Shown piece after piece: positions 1-10,375 of a stretch of 64,000 nt of DNA. Made by a program: the position numbers and the translations under genes. Source of the DNA: Anodontia alba. Lineage: Eukaryota > Mollusca > Bivalvia > Lucinida > Lucinidae. Where the stretch lies: assembly GCA_964016985.1 (NCBI GenBank), contig OZ024824.1, positions 44,499,168 to 44,563,167 of the forward strand, in the 5' to 3' direction. Every line of letters starts with the position of its first letter. Within the stretch, counting starts at the first letter, position 1. Below the pieces are notes generated by a model, which was not told the DNA's origin, did no database searches, and worked only from the letters and a program-made list of their open reading frames with translations.

Positions 1-308
1 CAATTCATTTCGAACATCCCTCGTACTATGGTTCATTTTGAAACCTATAACCTGCTAGACTTAAATAGAAACACACAAATCATTAAAACATTTTTCTTAG
101 TTTTCAAAGAAAAAAGGTCTTGCATTTCATGCAAATCATTCATTTCATGCAAATCATGTCTGCATGACCTGTCAAACAAATTTTCTGGCAAACAAATTTA
201 AGAAATATAGCACCAATCTGTCATCTGATAATTTTGCCCACAGAGTGCTTAAGATTAAAGTGTATCTGATAAGGTCTTGCAAGACTTTTTTCATGTCTTT
301 GTTCTTAC
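1..308 (-). other. MTF1 intron 5 (partial)
   Basis: AT-rich, starts after the GTAAGA donor at 308. It contains a short tandem repeat of atttcatgcaaatcat near 125-155. No finger 5 exon is visible before the edge. Confidence 0.7.
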
Positions 309-440
309 TTGAAAGGTTTTTCTCCTGTATGTGTCCGGATGTGTTTCCTCAGGTCACTGAGTGTTGTGAAGTATTTTGTGCAACCATCTTCATAACAGTT
401 GAATGTGTTCCCTGTGTGTAATCGCTGGTGAGCACGAAGC
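309..440 (-). CDS. MTF1: MTF1 exon 5 (end of finger 3, finger 4, linker to finger 5)
   Basis: A 132-nt exon (1 + 43 codons + 2) from acceptor GACAG|GCTTCG to donor TTTCAA|GTAAGA. It reads [15 protein letters not shown], then [15 protein letters not shown] and [13 protein letters not shown]. It completes finger 3 and gives all of finger 4, with a GNTFNC linker like the HTGKTFNC linker that marks MTF-1. Fingers 5 and 6 and the activation domains must lie beyond the left edge. The five exons together give about 264 residues, roughly the first third of a vertebrate-sized MTF-1. Confidence 0.96.
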
Positions 441-529
441 CTGTCAATATAGGAAATGACACATGTACTATGTTTAATATAAAGTACACAGTAGATTTTG
501 ATTTGATTTTGAGTTTTACTATATATTTA

Positions 530-800
530 TGGCCCAGTCAAAACAGTTAAGGTCATGTCGAGCCATTTAAATAATCTACTCACACTTTTCTGGAGAATAC
601 TTAGTTGGTTAACCAGTACTTTGTGCACATGCATTTGCCAGTAACTGACAAGTGCCCTTCTGGAATCAGATGAAGGGGAGAATGACTGTAAAAATTATTT
701 CATGACTCCATGAAAGTTACGTGGCCGGCTGGGATTTGAACTTGCAAGCCCTGGATGTGTAGTCACAAACTACAGACTGTGCTATGGAACCTGGTATACA
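530..800 (-). mobile_element. tRNA-derived SINE, family S1, old copy
   Basis: Minus-strand, diverged relative of the SINE at 6318: it shares the ggcccagtca tail, ggttaaccagtac, the aactgacaa block and a degraded tRNA-like head near 720-790. Lies in MTF1 intron 4. Confidence 0.75.
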
Positions 801-897
801 CAGCAGAACTCCTCACTGAAGCTATTTGCTGAATCTGGTCACAGCATGTTAAGTTTTAAATACTGCCAAGTACCTTTAGTACAAAGGAATTGTTAAG

Positions 898-1075
898 GAG
901 TATCGGATGATAATATATATTCTTGGATAATTTTCTCCAGTTCTCCATAAAAACATATGTTGTGGGTACACATTAGAAGTGCCTCACTGAGGCACTTCTA
1001 ATGAGTACCCACAACATATGTTTTTATGGAAAAATAAGAAAAATTATCCCAGAATTATCACCAATACTCCTCCTT
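898..1075. repeat. Palindromic MITE family P1
   Basis: Nearly perfect long palindrome. The arms contain catatgttgtgggtac, attagaagtgcctca and its complement, and would fold into a hairpin of about 60 bp. Outer arms carry ggataattttctcc on one side and its complement on the other. Located in MTF1 intron 4. Confidence 0.85.
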
Positions 1076-1391
1076 AATTCCTCTGCCTTAACTTTGTGAA
1101 TACAGAAAGTGGTCACATCATCTAGGCCTCTGCTGTTTGCACTTGAGAATCTATATTAGAAACAGGCCCTTTTAGAATACACAAGCAACAAAGACCCCAA
1201 GCAGTAGCAGTCTGACCAAGGCCTTCTTTGCTCTTTGATATGTTCAACAGTATCCTATGATTCTGAAAGTAGATAATGAAGGTCCTGATCAGACTGTGCA
1301 AATGAGCATGTTGATAAGGGTTTTTGTTGATGGCATACACAAAAAAAGCCCTTTTTTCACGCTTTGACTTTCCCTTGTATTGTTGCATAGC

Positions 1392-1516
1392 TCCAGATAA
1401 GAGGTCTCCAGATAATTTTTTTTTCTCTACAGAAACCTACATTGTGAGTACACATTAGAAGCATCTCTATGAGATGCTTCTAATGAGTACCCACAATGTA
1501 TTTTTCTTGAGAAGAA
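1392..1516. repeat. Palindromic MITE family P1
   Basis: Starts cagataagagg and shares the core palindrome, with a diverged loop (agcatctctatgagatgct). Confidence 0.8.
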
Positions 1517-1808
1517 AAATATCATTCTAACATAATGTTAACTTTTTCCCACTGAGCCTATAGGAAATATCACCGTGATTAAAATTCAATAATTCACGCT
1601 GTTAACGTAGTGCGTGCAAGAGGGCGAGTTTGATGACATCGCATGTCGCATTCTCCTCTACTGTAAATTATCGTGACTAACGCATGGTGTTGTTGGCCAG
1701 AAATGAATATTAATTCTCTCTGGTTTTACCATCATGAATTGATATAATCTGCCCTCCAACACTATGCGATAACTCACAGTACAGAAAAATTATTTCTTAA
1801 ATATTTCA

Positions 1809-2160
<352 letters not shown>

Positions 2161-2284
2161 TACGTGTTTTAAGAAACAACTGCATAAAAAGCAAAATTCA
2201 GGCCAAGATAAATGGAATAGTCTTCGAAATTTTAGGACATTTTTAGGACATTTACCGTATTTACATCATTGTTCTAGATAAGTG

Positions 2285-2470
2285 GAAGTATCCGGTAAAT
2301 AATTTTCTTACTTCTCCATGAAAACGTATCTTGTGAGTACTCATTAGAAGCACCTCTGTGGGCCACTTCCAATTAGTACACACGTTTCCATGAAAACTGG
2401 CTGTGGTGCCTCGCGGTGACACTGCTTAAAAGTACCTACAACATATTTTTGTGAAGAAATCAGAAAAACA
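2285..2470. repeat. Palindromic MITE family P1, degraded
   Basis: One arm (gtgagtactcattagaagcacctc) is clear; the other is disrupted by substitutions and small insertions. Confidence 0.65.
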
Positions 2471-2559
2471 TCAATAGTTTTTTGTTGACTAAATACCAGT
2501 ACTTTGTGGGTGAAAAAGGCATCGTCCATGATAAGATGTTTTTTTTTCAGTCCAAAAGT

Positions 2560-2700
2560 ATTGATATTTTTCTTATATCTCCAGAAAAAAAATATGTTGT
2601 GGGGTACTCATTAGTAGTGCCTCAGTGAGGTGCTTCTAATGAGTATCCACAACATATGTTTTTGTGGAGAAATAAGAAAACTATTTACCTGATACCCACT
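2560..2700. repeat. Palindromic MITE family P1
   Basis: Core gttgtggggtactcatta and its complement around a gcctcagtgaggtgc loop, flanked by cttatatctcc and gagaaataagaaaa arms. Confidence 0.85.
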
Positions 2701-3025
2701 CTTATCTAAACCTATGAAAAGGTATCACTTACCTGTAAACTAAAGCATTTTTAAAATCATTTAGATAAGCTTTACAGAAGATATATAATTATACCAATTA
2801 GGGTTGTTGTTTTTTTTTAATTTTATGAAGATATTAGAAGAAACTGATTTAATATGAATAGGAAAGTTCTCATTCAAATTGCAGTTCTAAACTCTGTAAC
2901 ACATATTTTCCTTTTGTACTGCTGGTTGACTGTTATTTGTAAGACATCAGGCAGCAAGCAGCAAATACATGTGCTATATTTTGCCATTTTTGACAGTAAA
3001 TTTGTTCACAAAACCAATCCTTAAC

Positions 3026-3228
3026 CCTTGTACTCTGAATCCGATTATGCCCTGCCTTTGCAAACAGTGTAGATCCAGATCAGTTGGCTTCTGAGAAGCC
3101 AACTGATCTGGATCTGCACTGTTTACAATTCAGTATGTGAATATATCAACAATCTGGATCAAGTAATTTGATTGGCTGAAAATTTGAAAAGGGCGTGGCA
3201 TCTTAATTTATTCAGCAGGACAAGGGTT
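3026..3228. mobile_element. TTAA-flanked MITE with internal hairpin (piggyBac-like), copy 1
   Basis: Bounded by TTAA on both sides. Ends CCCTTGTactctgaa and ttcagcaggACAAGGG are inverted. The middle is a perfect 58-bp hairpin (agatccagatcagttggctt and complement). TTAA duplication and CCCT-type ends are the piggyBac signature; there is no transposase. Confidence 0.75.
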
Positions 3229-3479
3229 AATAACTTCAACTAATATCCAGCCCAAGGGGACTGAATACACTTGGTATATTTTCTGTCATTTTGTACAAGG
3301 GAGACAACTTTTGTGACTTCAGTTCACATTCCTGCATACAAAGTCCCTTCTGAAAAGATCCTTTTCAGAAGGAAGACAAAAACAATTCTGACCTAGTTGT
3401 CTCCTATGATAGTGTATCCATTCTCCATAAAATTCAAGTCCGAACATTCATAAAATTCAATGAGAAGCCAAGTGAAAAT

Positions 3480-3712
3480 GATCATGAAAATGTCATGCTG
3501 AATAAATTAAGTGCCATGCCCACTTCTAATTTTCAGCCAATCAGCTTACTTCATCCAATTTGTTGATACAAATTCACAGACTTAATGATAAACAAATACT
3601 TAATGACAAATAGTGCAGATCCAGATCAGTTGGCTTCTGAAGAAGCCAACTGATCTGGATCTACACTGTTTGTAAAAGCAGGGCATATCCGCGTTCAGTA
3701 AGACCAGGGTTA
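3480..3712. mobile_element. TTAA-family MITE with internal hairpin, copy 2
   Basis: Same body as the copy at 3026 in opposite orientation: catgctgaataaattaag, the internal hairpin at 3610-3675, then ttcagtaagaccagggttaa. The left TTAA is lost. Confidence 0.65.
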
Positions 3713-3714
3713 AG

Positions 3715-4000
3715 ACCCAGTCAACACTGTTAAGGTCATGTCGAACTGGTCAGTAAACCTACTCACACTTTTCCTGGGGCAGGCTTAGTCCTCTAAGTGG
3801 TTAACCAGTACTTGTGCACATACCTCGCCAATAACTGACAACTGCATTTATCGAATCAGCGGAAAGGGGAGAATGACTGCATAAATGACTTTATGATCAA
3901 TCTCCAAGAAAGTTATGCGGCCGAGCTGGGATTCTAACTTGTGACCCCTGGATCTGAAGTCCGATGAGCAACTGACTGCGCTAACAAGCCCAGCCCAAGT
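3715..4000 (-). mobile_element. tRNA-derived SINE, family S1
   Basis: Minus-strand copy: tail gacccagtcaacac, ggttaaccagtactt, aatcagcggaaag, gatcaatctcc, then a degraded tRNA-like head ending near 4000. Sits about 130 bp downstream of the finger 1 exon. Confidence 0.75.
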
Positions 4001-4127
4001 GAAATTGTGCGAATATAGATTGCATAAACACAGATCAGTCTGCACTTTCACATAGCCTTCCCTGTCAGCCATCTGTAAATGACATAAAGGAGGGATTCAT
4101 GAGCCCTAATCTTGCCCTGTGGCTTAC

Positions 4128-4207
4128 CTTTATGTGTCTTTTGATGGGTTTTCAAGTTTCCGTGTGTACTATAAGTTCTATCACAGTCAGCAAAGTCGCA
4201 TTTGAAT
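4128..4207 (-). CDS. MTF1: MTF1 exon 3 (C2H2 zinc finger 1)
   Basis: An 80-nt exon (1 + 26 codons + 1) encoding finger 1: [18 protein letters not shown], then KTHQKTHKG. The two Cys and two His of the C2H2 fold are present, and the [17 protein letters not shown] signature is specific to MTF-1. Acceptor TTACAG|A and donor AAAG|GTAAGC are good. The 5' part of this exon plus its acceptor and about 80 nt of upstream intron are tandemly duplicated immediately upstream (4289-4405). The extra copy lacks a donor and the finger's histidines, so only this copy should splice productively. Confidence 0.96.
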
Positions 4208-4405
4208 CTGTAACAGATAATTGGTTGCAATATATTGTGACACAGTTCCAGATATGTTGTTGGTACTCATTATTTAACACATTATTCTACTATAAGTTCT
4301 ATCACAGTCAGCAAAGTCGCATTTGAATCTGTAACAGATAATTGGTTGCAATATATTGTGACATAGTTCCAGATATGTTGTTGGTACTCATTATTTAACA
4401 CATTA
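4168..4405 (-). repeat. Tandem duplication of the finger 1 exon 5' half and acceptor
   Basis: Unit 4168-4288 is repeated at 4289-4405 with about one mismatch (gacacagttcc / gacatagttcc). Each unit holds the acceptor, the codons for roughly [13 protein letters not shown], and about 80 nt of intron. The upstream copy has no donor at its end. Confidence 0.93.
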
Positions 4406-5059
4406 TTATAGGGATCAAACATGGTTTTTCATGCATTAACATTCGCCAGGTCCCATGGGAGGTGTTGAAAACCGAGGCTGGATGCATTGAAAAACCGTGT
4501 TCGATTGCTATTATTGCATAAAAACTAAAAACATTTGCTACATTTCACGTTATTTCTTGCATTATTTTGTTTCGCCTTTTCACCAATGTCTCACGAACGC
4601 AGGTTCCACGGACTATGCTCGTTCTAGGGCCAGGCAGTACACATCTCATAATGGCAGCAAATCTGTGGCCCTGGAACGAGCATATTGAAAGTTGCGTAGC
4701 CATGCATTAACAGCGCGTGAATTGCCTTGTTAATACGCAGATTTTTGCGGGTTAATGCACGGCTGTTAATAACATGCGACACTGCTTTTTATGATATAAA
4801 GACTGAATAGACTCCCCCCACACTGTACAAATGTATACTGGAAGAGTCCAATTTCAATTTTAGGTATGTCTGGCTATGAGATTTTGATACTTGTAGAGAA
4901 AAATGGCTAAACTATTTGCAAACAGTGGGGACCCTGCTCATTTTGCGGCATCTGATCTGAGTCTGCACTGTTTGCCAATTACCCTCTTAGGGGTCTCCAG
5001 ACTACAATGTGTTAATGTGCCCTGTCGAGATTCTTCTAATGAGTACCCACCGCAAGAGT

Positions 5060-5400
5060 TTACAGTCATTTAAATTTGTAACAGATAATCACTTACAATA
5101 TACTGTAATATAAAATAATGATTGGAAAAATTGCATTTTAATCTATAATAGATACCAGTAATCACTTTAAAATATACTGGGAATGACAGCTGGCAAAAAT
5201 TATACATAAACCTGTTACAGGAAACCATTTGCAATATACTGTGATTGTTGGTCGGCATTTCTTTTTTCAAAATTGAATAAGTAACAAATGATAATTTACG
5301 TGACTGCTAGCTGGCAAAAATTACATTTCAAGCTGTAACAGATAATCTTTTACTGTAACAGATGATCACTTATACTGCAACTGATAATGACAAAATGCAA
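5060..5400 (-). repeat. Decayed tandem copies of the finger 1 exon/acceptor boundary
   Basis: Four to six degenerate copies of a motif like gcaaaaattgcatttaaa + ctgtaacagataatcac + ttgcaatatactgtgat. This aligns with the finger 1 exon start and its acceptor at 4190-4240. The exon part has lost its frame. Confidence 0.6.
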
Positions 5401-5556
5401 AGTTATAAACAGAATCATTTGAGTCATTCTAACATAAGAGTACCCACAACATGACTTCATGTAAATATCCTAATACCGTATCTTCAAATCTATCATTTGG
5501 TATCTTGAGCAATGAACATTTTCTCTTGACATGATTCAATCTGATTACATATGTAC

Positions 5557-5697
5557 CTTTTGATTTCTTTAGATTTAGTTTCTGGGTTTCTTCTCTCTAT
5601 TGTCAGTGTAACATGCGAGGGATTAGCAGGCATATGAGTATCTCCAGGGTTAATTTTCATCAAAATCTGGTCATCAGAAAGGGTATTATGAATGTAT
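5557..5697 (-). CDS. MTF1: MTF1 exon 2 (conserved pre-finger segment)
   Basis: Coding exon of 141 nt (1 + 46 codons + 2). It has an acceptor TTTCAG|A and donor AAAAG|GTACAT on the minus strand. The product contains YIHNTLSDDQILMKINPGD, then NPSHVTLTIERRNPETKS and KEIKR. This matches the short conserved block before finger 1 of vertebrate MTF-1 (DQ...INPG...TLTL...PETK.KEVKR). In the vertebrate factor this region is tied to nuclear localisation and metal control; here that is only inferred. The split Arg codon (AG|A) continues in phase into the finger 1 exon at 4207. No frameshift or stop is seen, so the exon looks functional. Confidence 0.92.
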
Positions 5698-5829
5698 CTG
5701 AAATATATGAAATATCATTATTTACCTCAACTATTCAGACACCTTAACTCCTTAGCATCATAATATAATGTCTGAACAATATCCTTTTCACTACCTGCCG
5801 ATGATCTAATAATAATGTGAAATGACAAT

Positions 5830-6088
5830 ACCCTACCACTATCGTGTAGTGGCAGATAACTCTGTCAAAAAATTAGTGTAATTTGCCCATTAGCAATTCC
5901 AAACCAAATCTCCACAATATCAATGCACATACCAAGTTTGGTGAAAATACATTGATATTTACTCAAGTTAACATCCAGAAAAGAAAAAATGGATGAACTT
6001 CTGACAGACTGACTGATGGAAAGATGGACAGACAGACAACCAATATCAAACTATAATACCCCATAACTACAGTGTGGCAGGGTATAAA
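5830..6088. mobile_element. MITE-like repeat with inverted ends
   Basis: Ends aataccctacca and tgtggcagggtat are imperfectly inverted. The interior has accaagtttggtgaaaata and a gacagacagac tract. No target duplication could be fixed. Confidence 0.5.
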
Positions 6089-6317
6089 AATGTTGGTTGA
6101 GTGATAAATAGAGCAGATCCTGACCAGACAATTGTTTGTTTCATTTGCATTTCATGTCATTTGAACAACCTTTTGGTCATATCACAACAATGTCTGGATG
6201 TGGCAGATAGTTCACTTTCAGAGTACTGCCTCACTGAAATATCCTACCCTGGACACATGGCATGATATTCCACCTAGTCACATCATACTGACACCTGGCT
6301 GACCAGTTCTGATTTGT

Positions 6318-6621
6318 GCCGGCCTTGGTGGCACAGTTGGATGCGCGTCCGACTGGAGACCAGGAGGTCGCGGGTTCGACCCCCCGCCAAGTTCGGCAAC
6401 ATTCTTTCATGGAGATTGATCATGAAATATTTTCTACGGTCATTCCCTCCCTTCCGCTGATTCTAGAAGGGCAGTTGTCAGTTTCTGGCAAAAGAATGTG
6501 CACTATACTGGTTAACCGCTTAGAGGACTAAACCTGCCCAGTAAACGTGTGGTTAGGTAAATTGACTGCGCTTGACATGACCCCATTGGGTTGACTGGGC
6601 CGTAAAACCTCAACACAAACA
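6318..6621 (+). mobile_element. tRNA-derived SINE, family S1, with 13-bp TSD
   Basis: The tRNA-like head has an A box (tggcacagttgg) and B box (gggttcgacccc). The body reads gagattgatcatgaaat, ggttaaccgcttag, and the tail gtaaaacctcaacacaaac. Flanked by a perfect 13-bp duplication agttctgatttgt (6305-6317 and 6622-6634), showing target-primed insertion. Confidence 0.95.
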
Positions 6622-6689
6622 AGTTCTGATTTGTAGCTCTACTTCTTAACTGAGCAAAAAACGAAAGTGCAGCTAGTATCATTTTGAAG

Positions 6690-6780
6690 TCTTAGGTATG
6701 ATTTGGCCAAGGATCAAACCCACAACCTCCCAGTTACACAGCTGATATTCTACCAATTGAGCCACCCTGCTAGTACTACA
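6690..6780 (-). mobile_element. tRNA-like SINE head
   Basis: The complement reads gcagggtggctcaattggta, then gtgggtttgatcc, matching A and B box spacing. The cloverleaf is degraded, so this is not a tRNA gene. Confidence 0.55.
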
Positions 6781-7910
6781 TTTTGCAGCATCTGATCTAA
6801 GTCTACACTGTTTAATCTGGCCTGTCTGTCCAAATACTTAGGTTAAATATGTGTAGAATGATAAAACAGGAGCAGTTGATGAGATCCCATTAAATTACAC
6901 TTTTATATACACCACTGATTGTCAAATGGACTTCCAATTTTGGGTGGGGGTGGGGTTTGGGGGGAAGGGGGCATTTACTATCAAAAACAGGGGTGTGCTG
7001 CCAGGAGCCTGAACCCCTACCTCTTTCCAGACACAATTCATGATTGAGACCCCTTTCCAGACAAAAGTAAGACAAACAAAACATATACCCCATAGACAAA
7101 CAATATATGCTCATTTGCTTAGTCAGTTAACTTACAATGTAAGAAGGATTTACTTACATATTAACAATATTAAGTATAACAAGACTCACACAATATCAAG
7201 TTTAACTAAGGTATTTTCAAACAACAGTTTCCTTTATGGGAAGTCATTTAAATATATCCCGAATTTGCCTCATAAGAGTCCTTTAACTGTTTCTAAGTCT
7301 GTTTGCATGTTTTTTTTTCTTCTCATTAACAGTGCCACCTTTAATCCTGTTCTCTTTATTTTAAATAACTATATTTTTTCTTTGTTTATGGGGCCATTTT
7401 TAGACATACTACATATCATCGGAAGTAAAACTCCAGGCTAAGGTAGTTTACCACCCCCTTTCCAGACAGGTATATTTGAATCCTTTCCCAGATTTTTTAC
7501 AATGAAACACACCCCTGTTCCAGACAGACTCTGAAAATAAGATCCCTTTTGTCACCACATCCCTACCCATGCTTATATAGTGAGTACCACTCCATCCCGC
7601 ACCCTCCCGGTATACAGTAATGAGTTAAGTTGAATGAACATGTTGGGTAATTATGGAATAATGAACACAGTAATGAGTTAAGTTGAATGAACATGTTAGG
7701 TAATTATGGAATAATGAACACTCTTCAATGCTAAATAATTTTATAAGCAGACAACACAACTCCTTTAATATTATACCACCAAATAAGAACAATTCCATTT
7801 ATCTGTTGATTCTAAACATTGTGGTGAACTAGCAAATCATGTGGTTTTGCTCATTTGGGAGCAATTTGATCTGGGTTTACTCTGTTTATAAGGCCTTTCT
7901 GCCCAAATAT
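6781..7910. other. MTF1 intron 1 sequence without genes
   Basis: Contains a fragment of the gcaaacagtg palindrome (6781-6815), two low-complexity G/C-rich stretches mentioning ccccctttccagac near 7000 and 7450, and a 53-bp tandem duplication (7621-7673 and 7674-7726). The open frame at 7040-7441 shows no recognisable domain. Confidence 0.6.
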
Positions 7911-7913
7911 TAA

Positions 7914-8124
7914 CCATTGTCATGCTGAATAAATTAAGATGCCACACCCATTTCTAATTTTCAGCCAATCAGATTACTTGCTTCAGATTGTTGATACGAA
8001 TTCTTATACTTAATGACAAACAGTGCAGATCCAGATCAGTTGGCTTCTTCAGAAGCCAACTGATCTGGATCTACACTGTTTGCAAAGGCAGGGTATATCC
8101 GGGTTCAGCATGACAAGGGTTAAG
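7914..8124. mobile_element. TTAA-flanked MITE with internal hairpin, copy 3
   Basis: Left end aaccattgtcatgctgaa; right end ttcagcatgacaagggttaa. The perfect hairpin at 8026-8085 is shared with the copies at 3026 and 3480. Confidence 0.72.
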
Positions 8125-8382
8125 TGTGTAAAAAACATGATCATGAATTACCAGAACATGGTGGTCATTGCAAAAGTCCAAGACAGTTAAAAAATAATGA
8201 CATTGTAGCACAGAATAGCACAGTCTGGCAGTCACTGACTTTGATAGGCTAAGCAGTCATCAATTATTGACCTCTTATGAGTTATCAGTTATTAACCTTA
8301 TCTGAGACTTGCGAGGAATCAGGCATTTACAGCTTGTACGCAAAAAAGACAAAAGATCTTAAGATAGCTCCAGATAAGATGG

Positions 8383-8515
8383 GGTATCCAAAAATGTCTT
8401 ATTTCAAAGAAAACATATAAATGTATTGTGGGTACTCATTAGAAGTATCTCAACGAGACGCTTCTTATGAAAACCATAAAATATGTTTTTGTAGAGTAAT
8501 GAGAAAAATATCAAT
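8383..8515. repeat. Palindromic MITE family P1
   Basis: Core attgtgggtactcattagaa with a partly decayed second arm. Confidence 0.75.
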
Positions 8516-9351
8516 ATTTGTACTTTGCAGTTGTAAACAGTGCCTTATCTGGAGCTATGAATTGGTCCGATATATCTGCCATCTGATCAGTCTAGTCAAC
8601 TTAGTCAACACAGTGGCGGATTTAGAAGGGGTTCAGTCGAACTCCCGTTGGAGTTCAAATTATTTCATTTCCATGGTTCTGAAAAAATGCTGGCAAAATG
8701 GTCAAACTGAACCCCCCTCAGCAAAGTTGAACCTCATTTTTAAAATTCCTGGATCAGCCCCTGCAACATGAGCTCAACAATACATGAGCATCAGGAAACA
8801 GCAAATACTCCTATCAATTTGGGGCAGTTTAGTCAGATGGCTCATCTGTGTGAAAAACATTAGCTTTTCACTTTTACATTTCATATATCACATCCAAAAG
8901 ATATGACCTCCTTATCCCTTAGCTCTCTAGTCACCTTTGGAGAAAATTTGCATAAACTGTCAAAAAGCCTGTTTTCTAGGAAAAAAAAATATCATCTGCT
9001 AAATTAGCCCAGAGTGGTTCATGTTAACAGAACAACAGATGGGCCTCATCCCGTGAAAAAGGAAAATAAATCAAGTCTGAACAAAGTCTCAGATCAGGAC
9101 ACACATCTTCTTCATATCAGGGTCTATGTTAATGACTGTAAGGTTCTACAAAGTGGCTGTGTATGTGAAAAGCAAGCAGAGCTGTAAGAACTGAAATCAA
9201 ATGGCATATCATAGTTTATGGAGTCTGACAGAAGTCTCAGAATGGAGTGCTTGAGTTAAAAAATTGTAATATACATGTATACTCTTAGTCTAGAATAATT
9301 AGTAAATATGGTGCAACGGTATTTACTGTATATATTTGGACAGACAGACCT

Positions 9352-9412
9352 GAGCAAACAGTGTAGAACAGAATGTGGCATCTCATCAGGGTCTACACTG
9401 TTTGCCATAGAT
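9352..9412. repeat. gcaaacagtg palindrome
   Basis: Imperfect hairpin gcaaacagtgtagaa ... tctacactgtttgcc with loop atgtggcatctcat. Confidence 0.7.
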
Positions 9413-9721
9413 CAAGCAATTTTTAGACAAAACATTGGGTAATACATTGTACTTTGTTGAAATTTTAGAACAAATATGGTAAGGAGTTGAGGTGTACGAA
9501 TACTCAGAGTAAACATGTTACATACACTTCTGTTGACTTGCATTTATGTATGGCTTTTGCTATTTTCTAAAGGCAAATATGATTCAGTGTTAATACAACT
9601 AGTGTTGGGAATCCGCCAGACTTTCATATCTGATCGTCAGTTTTGTAAAACAGATTGATAATCAACAAATAGTTGACTTACAGAAAATACATTCATTCTT
9701 ACATTAGTCCAAGTACTTATT

Positions 9722-9797
9722 CAAGGATCTAAATAAGAGGGGGTATCCACATAATACTTTTCTTATTTCTCTCTGAAAACATACAATGTAATGTGGG
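9722..9797. repeat. Left part of a P1 MITE split by a hAT-like insertion
   Basis: Reads ctaaataagagggggtatcc ... gtaatgtggg, then stops at the insertion. The continuation tactcattagaagc appears at 19808, ten kilobases away. Confidence 0.82.
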
Positions 9798-9826
9798 TAG
9801 GGCTGAAGTGATCTATTTATTGATAT

Positions 9827-10035
9827 TTAGTTTTTATACGTAAAACTTATTTTAACAAGGATACTCACCACAGACTTAACTTAGTGCATTTCCCTTATTC
9901 CCCGCAAAGAATTTTATGGATCGATTTGTATGGTTCGGTACTCCGTAGAATCAGTAGGGGCAATTACCCAGTGAACAGAAGCACGAGAAAGCGCACAGAC
10001 TTCACGGGTACTTCAGAAATTCCTTTGCCCTCAAG
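9827..10035. repeat. DIRS left inverted terminal repeat (element 3' end)
   Basis: The stretch catttcccttattccccgca through gtacttcagaaattcc is inverted at the right end (16940-17096) with few mismatches. The outermost about 50 bp (taaaacttattttaacaagg) are specific to this end. Confidence 0.9.
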
Positions 10036-10056
10036 ATGGAGGGGTCAGGAGGTGGG

Positions 10057-10160
10057 ACTCTGCGTTAAGTCTGTGGTGAGTATCCTTGTTAAAATAAGTT
10101 TTACTTATAAAAACTAAATTTTAACTGGAGTCTCTTCACCACAGACTTAACTTAGTGCAG
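10057..10160. repeat. DIRS internal complementary region (ICR)
   Basis: First half (gtctgtggtgagtatcc, ttgttaaaataagttttac) is the complement of the left outer end at 9840-9885. Second half (ttttaactggagtctcttca, ccacagacttaactt) is the complement of the right outer end at 17080-17117. The fused outer ends match the proposed template for the circular DIRS intermediate. Confidence 0.92.
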
Positions 10161-10375
10161 AATCAGCCTTGGTGGGAAGGAATCTTTAACCATCATACAG
10201 AACGATCCTTTTATCCAGGGATAAATCCTATGGAAACTTAGAATTCTAAGTTAATAAAATAATGGAAATTAAGTAAGAAACTAAATTTCCACCACTCTAT
10301 CCCTGGAAACAGCACTATCATATCCAAGTACCTTTGAATCTGTCTTGCTAGGACTCAGACGATAGTCTCTCAAGA

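Noticed and set aside
164..421. Plus-strand 85-aa frame
   Set aside because: Antisense shadow of the MTF1 exon encoding finger 4.
6318..6400. tRNA gene
   Set aside because: A and B boxes are present but the anticodon arm and acceptor stem do not pair; the head is part of a SINE with its own TSD.
7040..7441. 133-aa plus-strand frame, long for this AT-rich region
   Set aside because: No domain, codon bias or splice context recognised; composition matches the intron.
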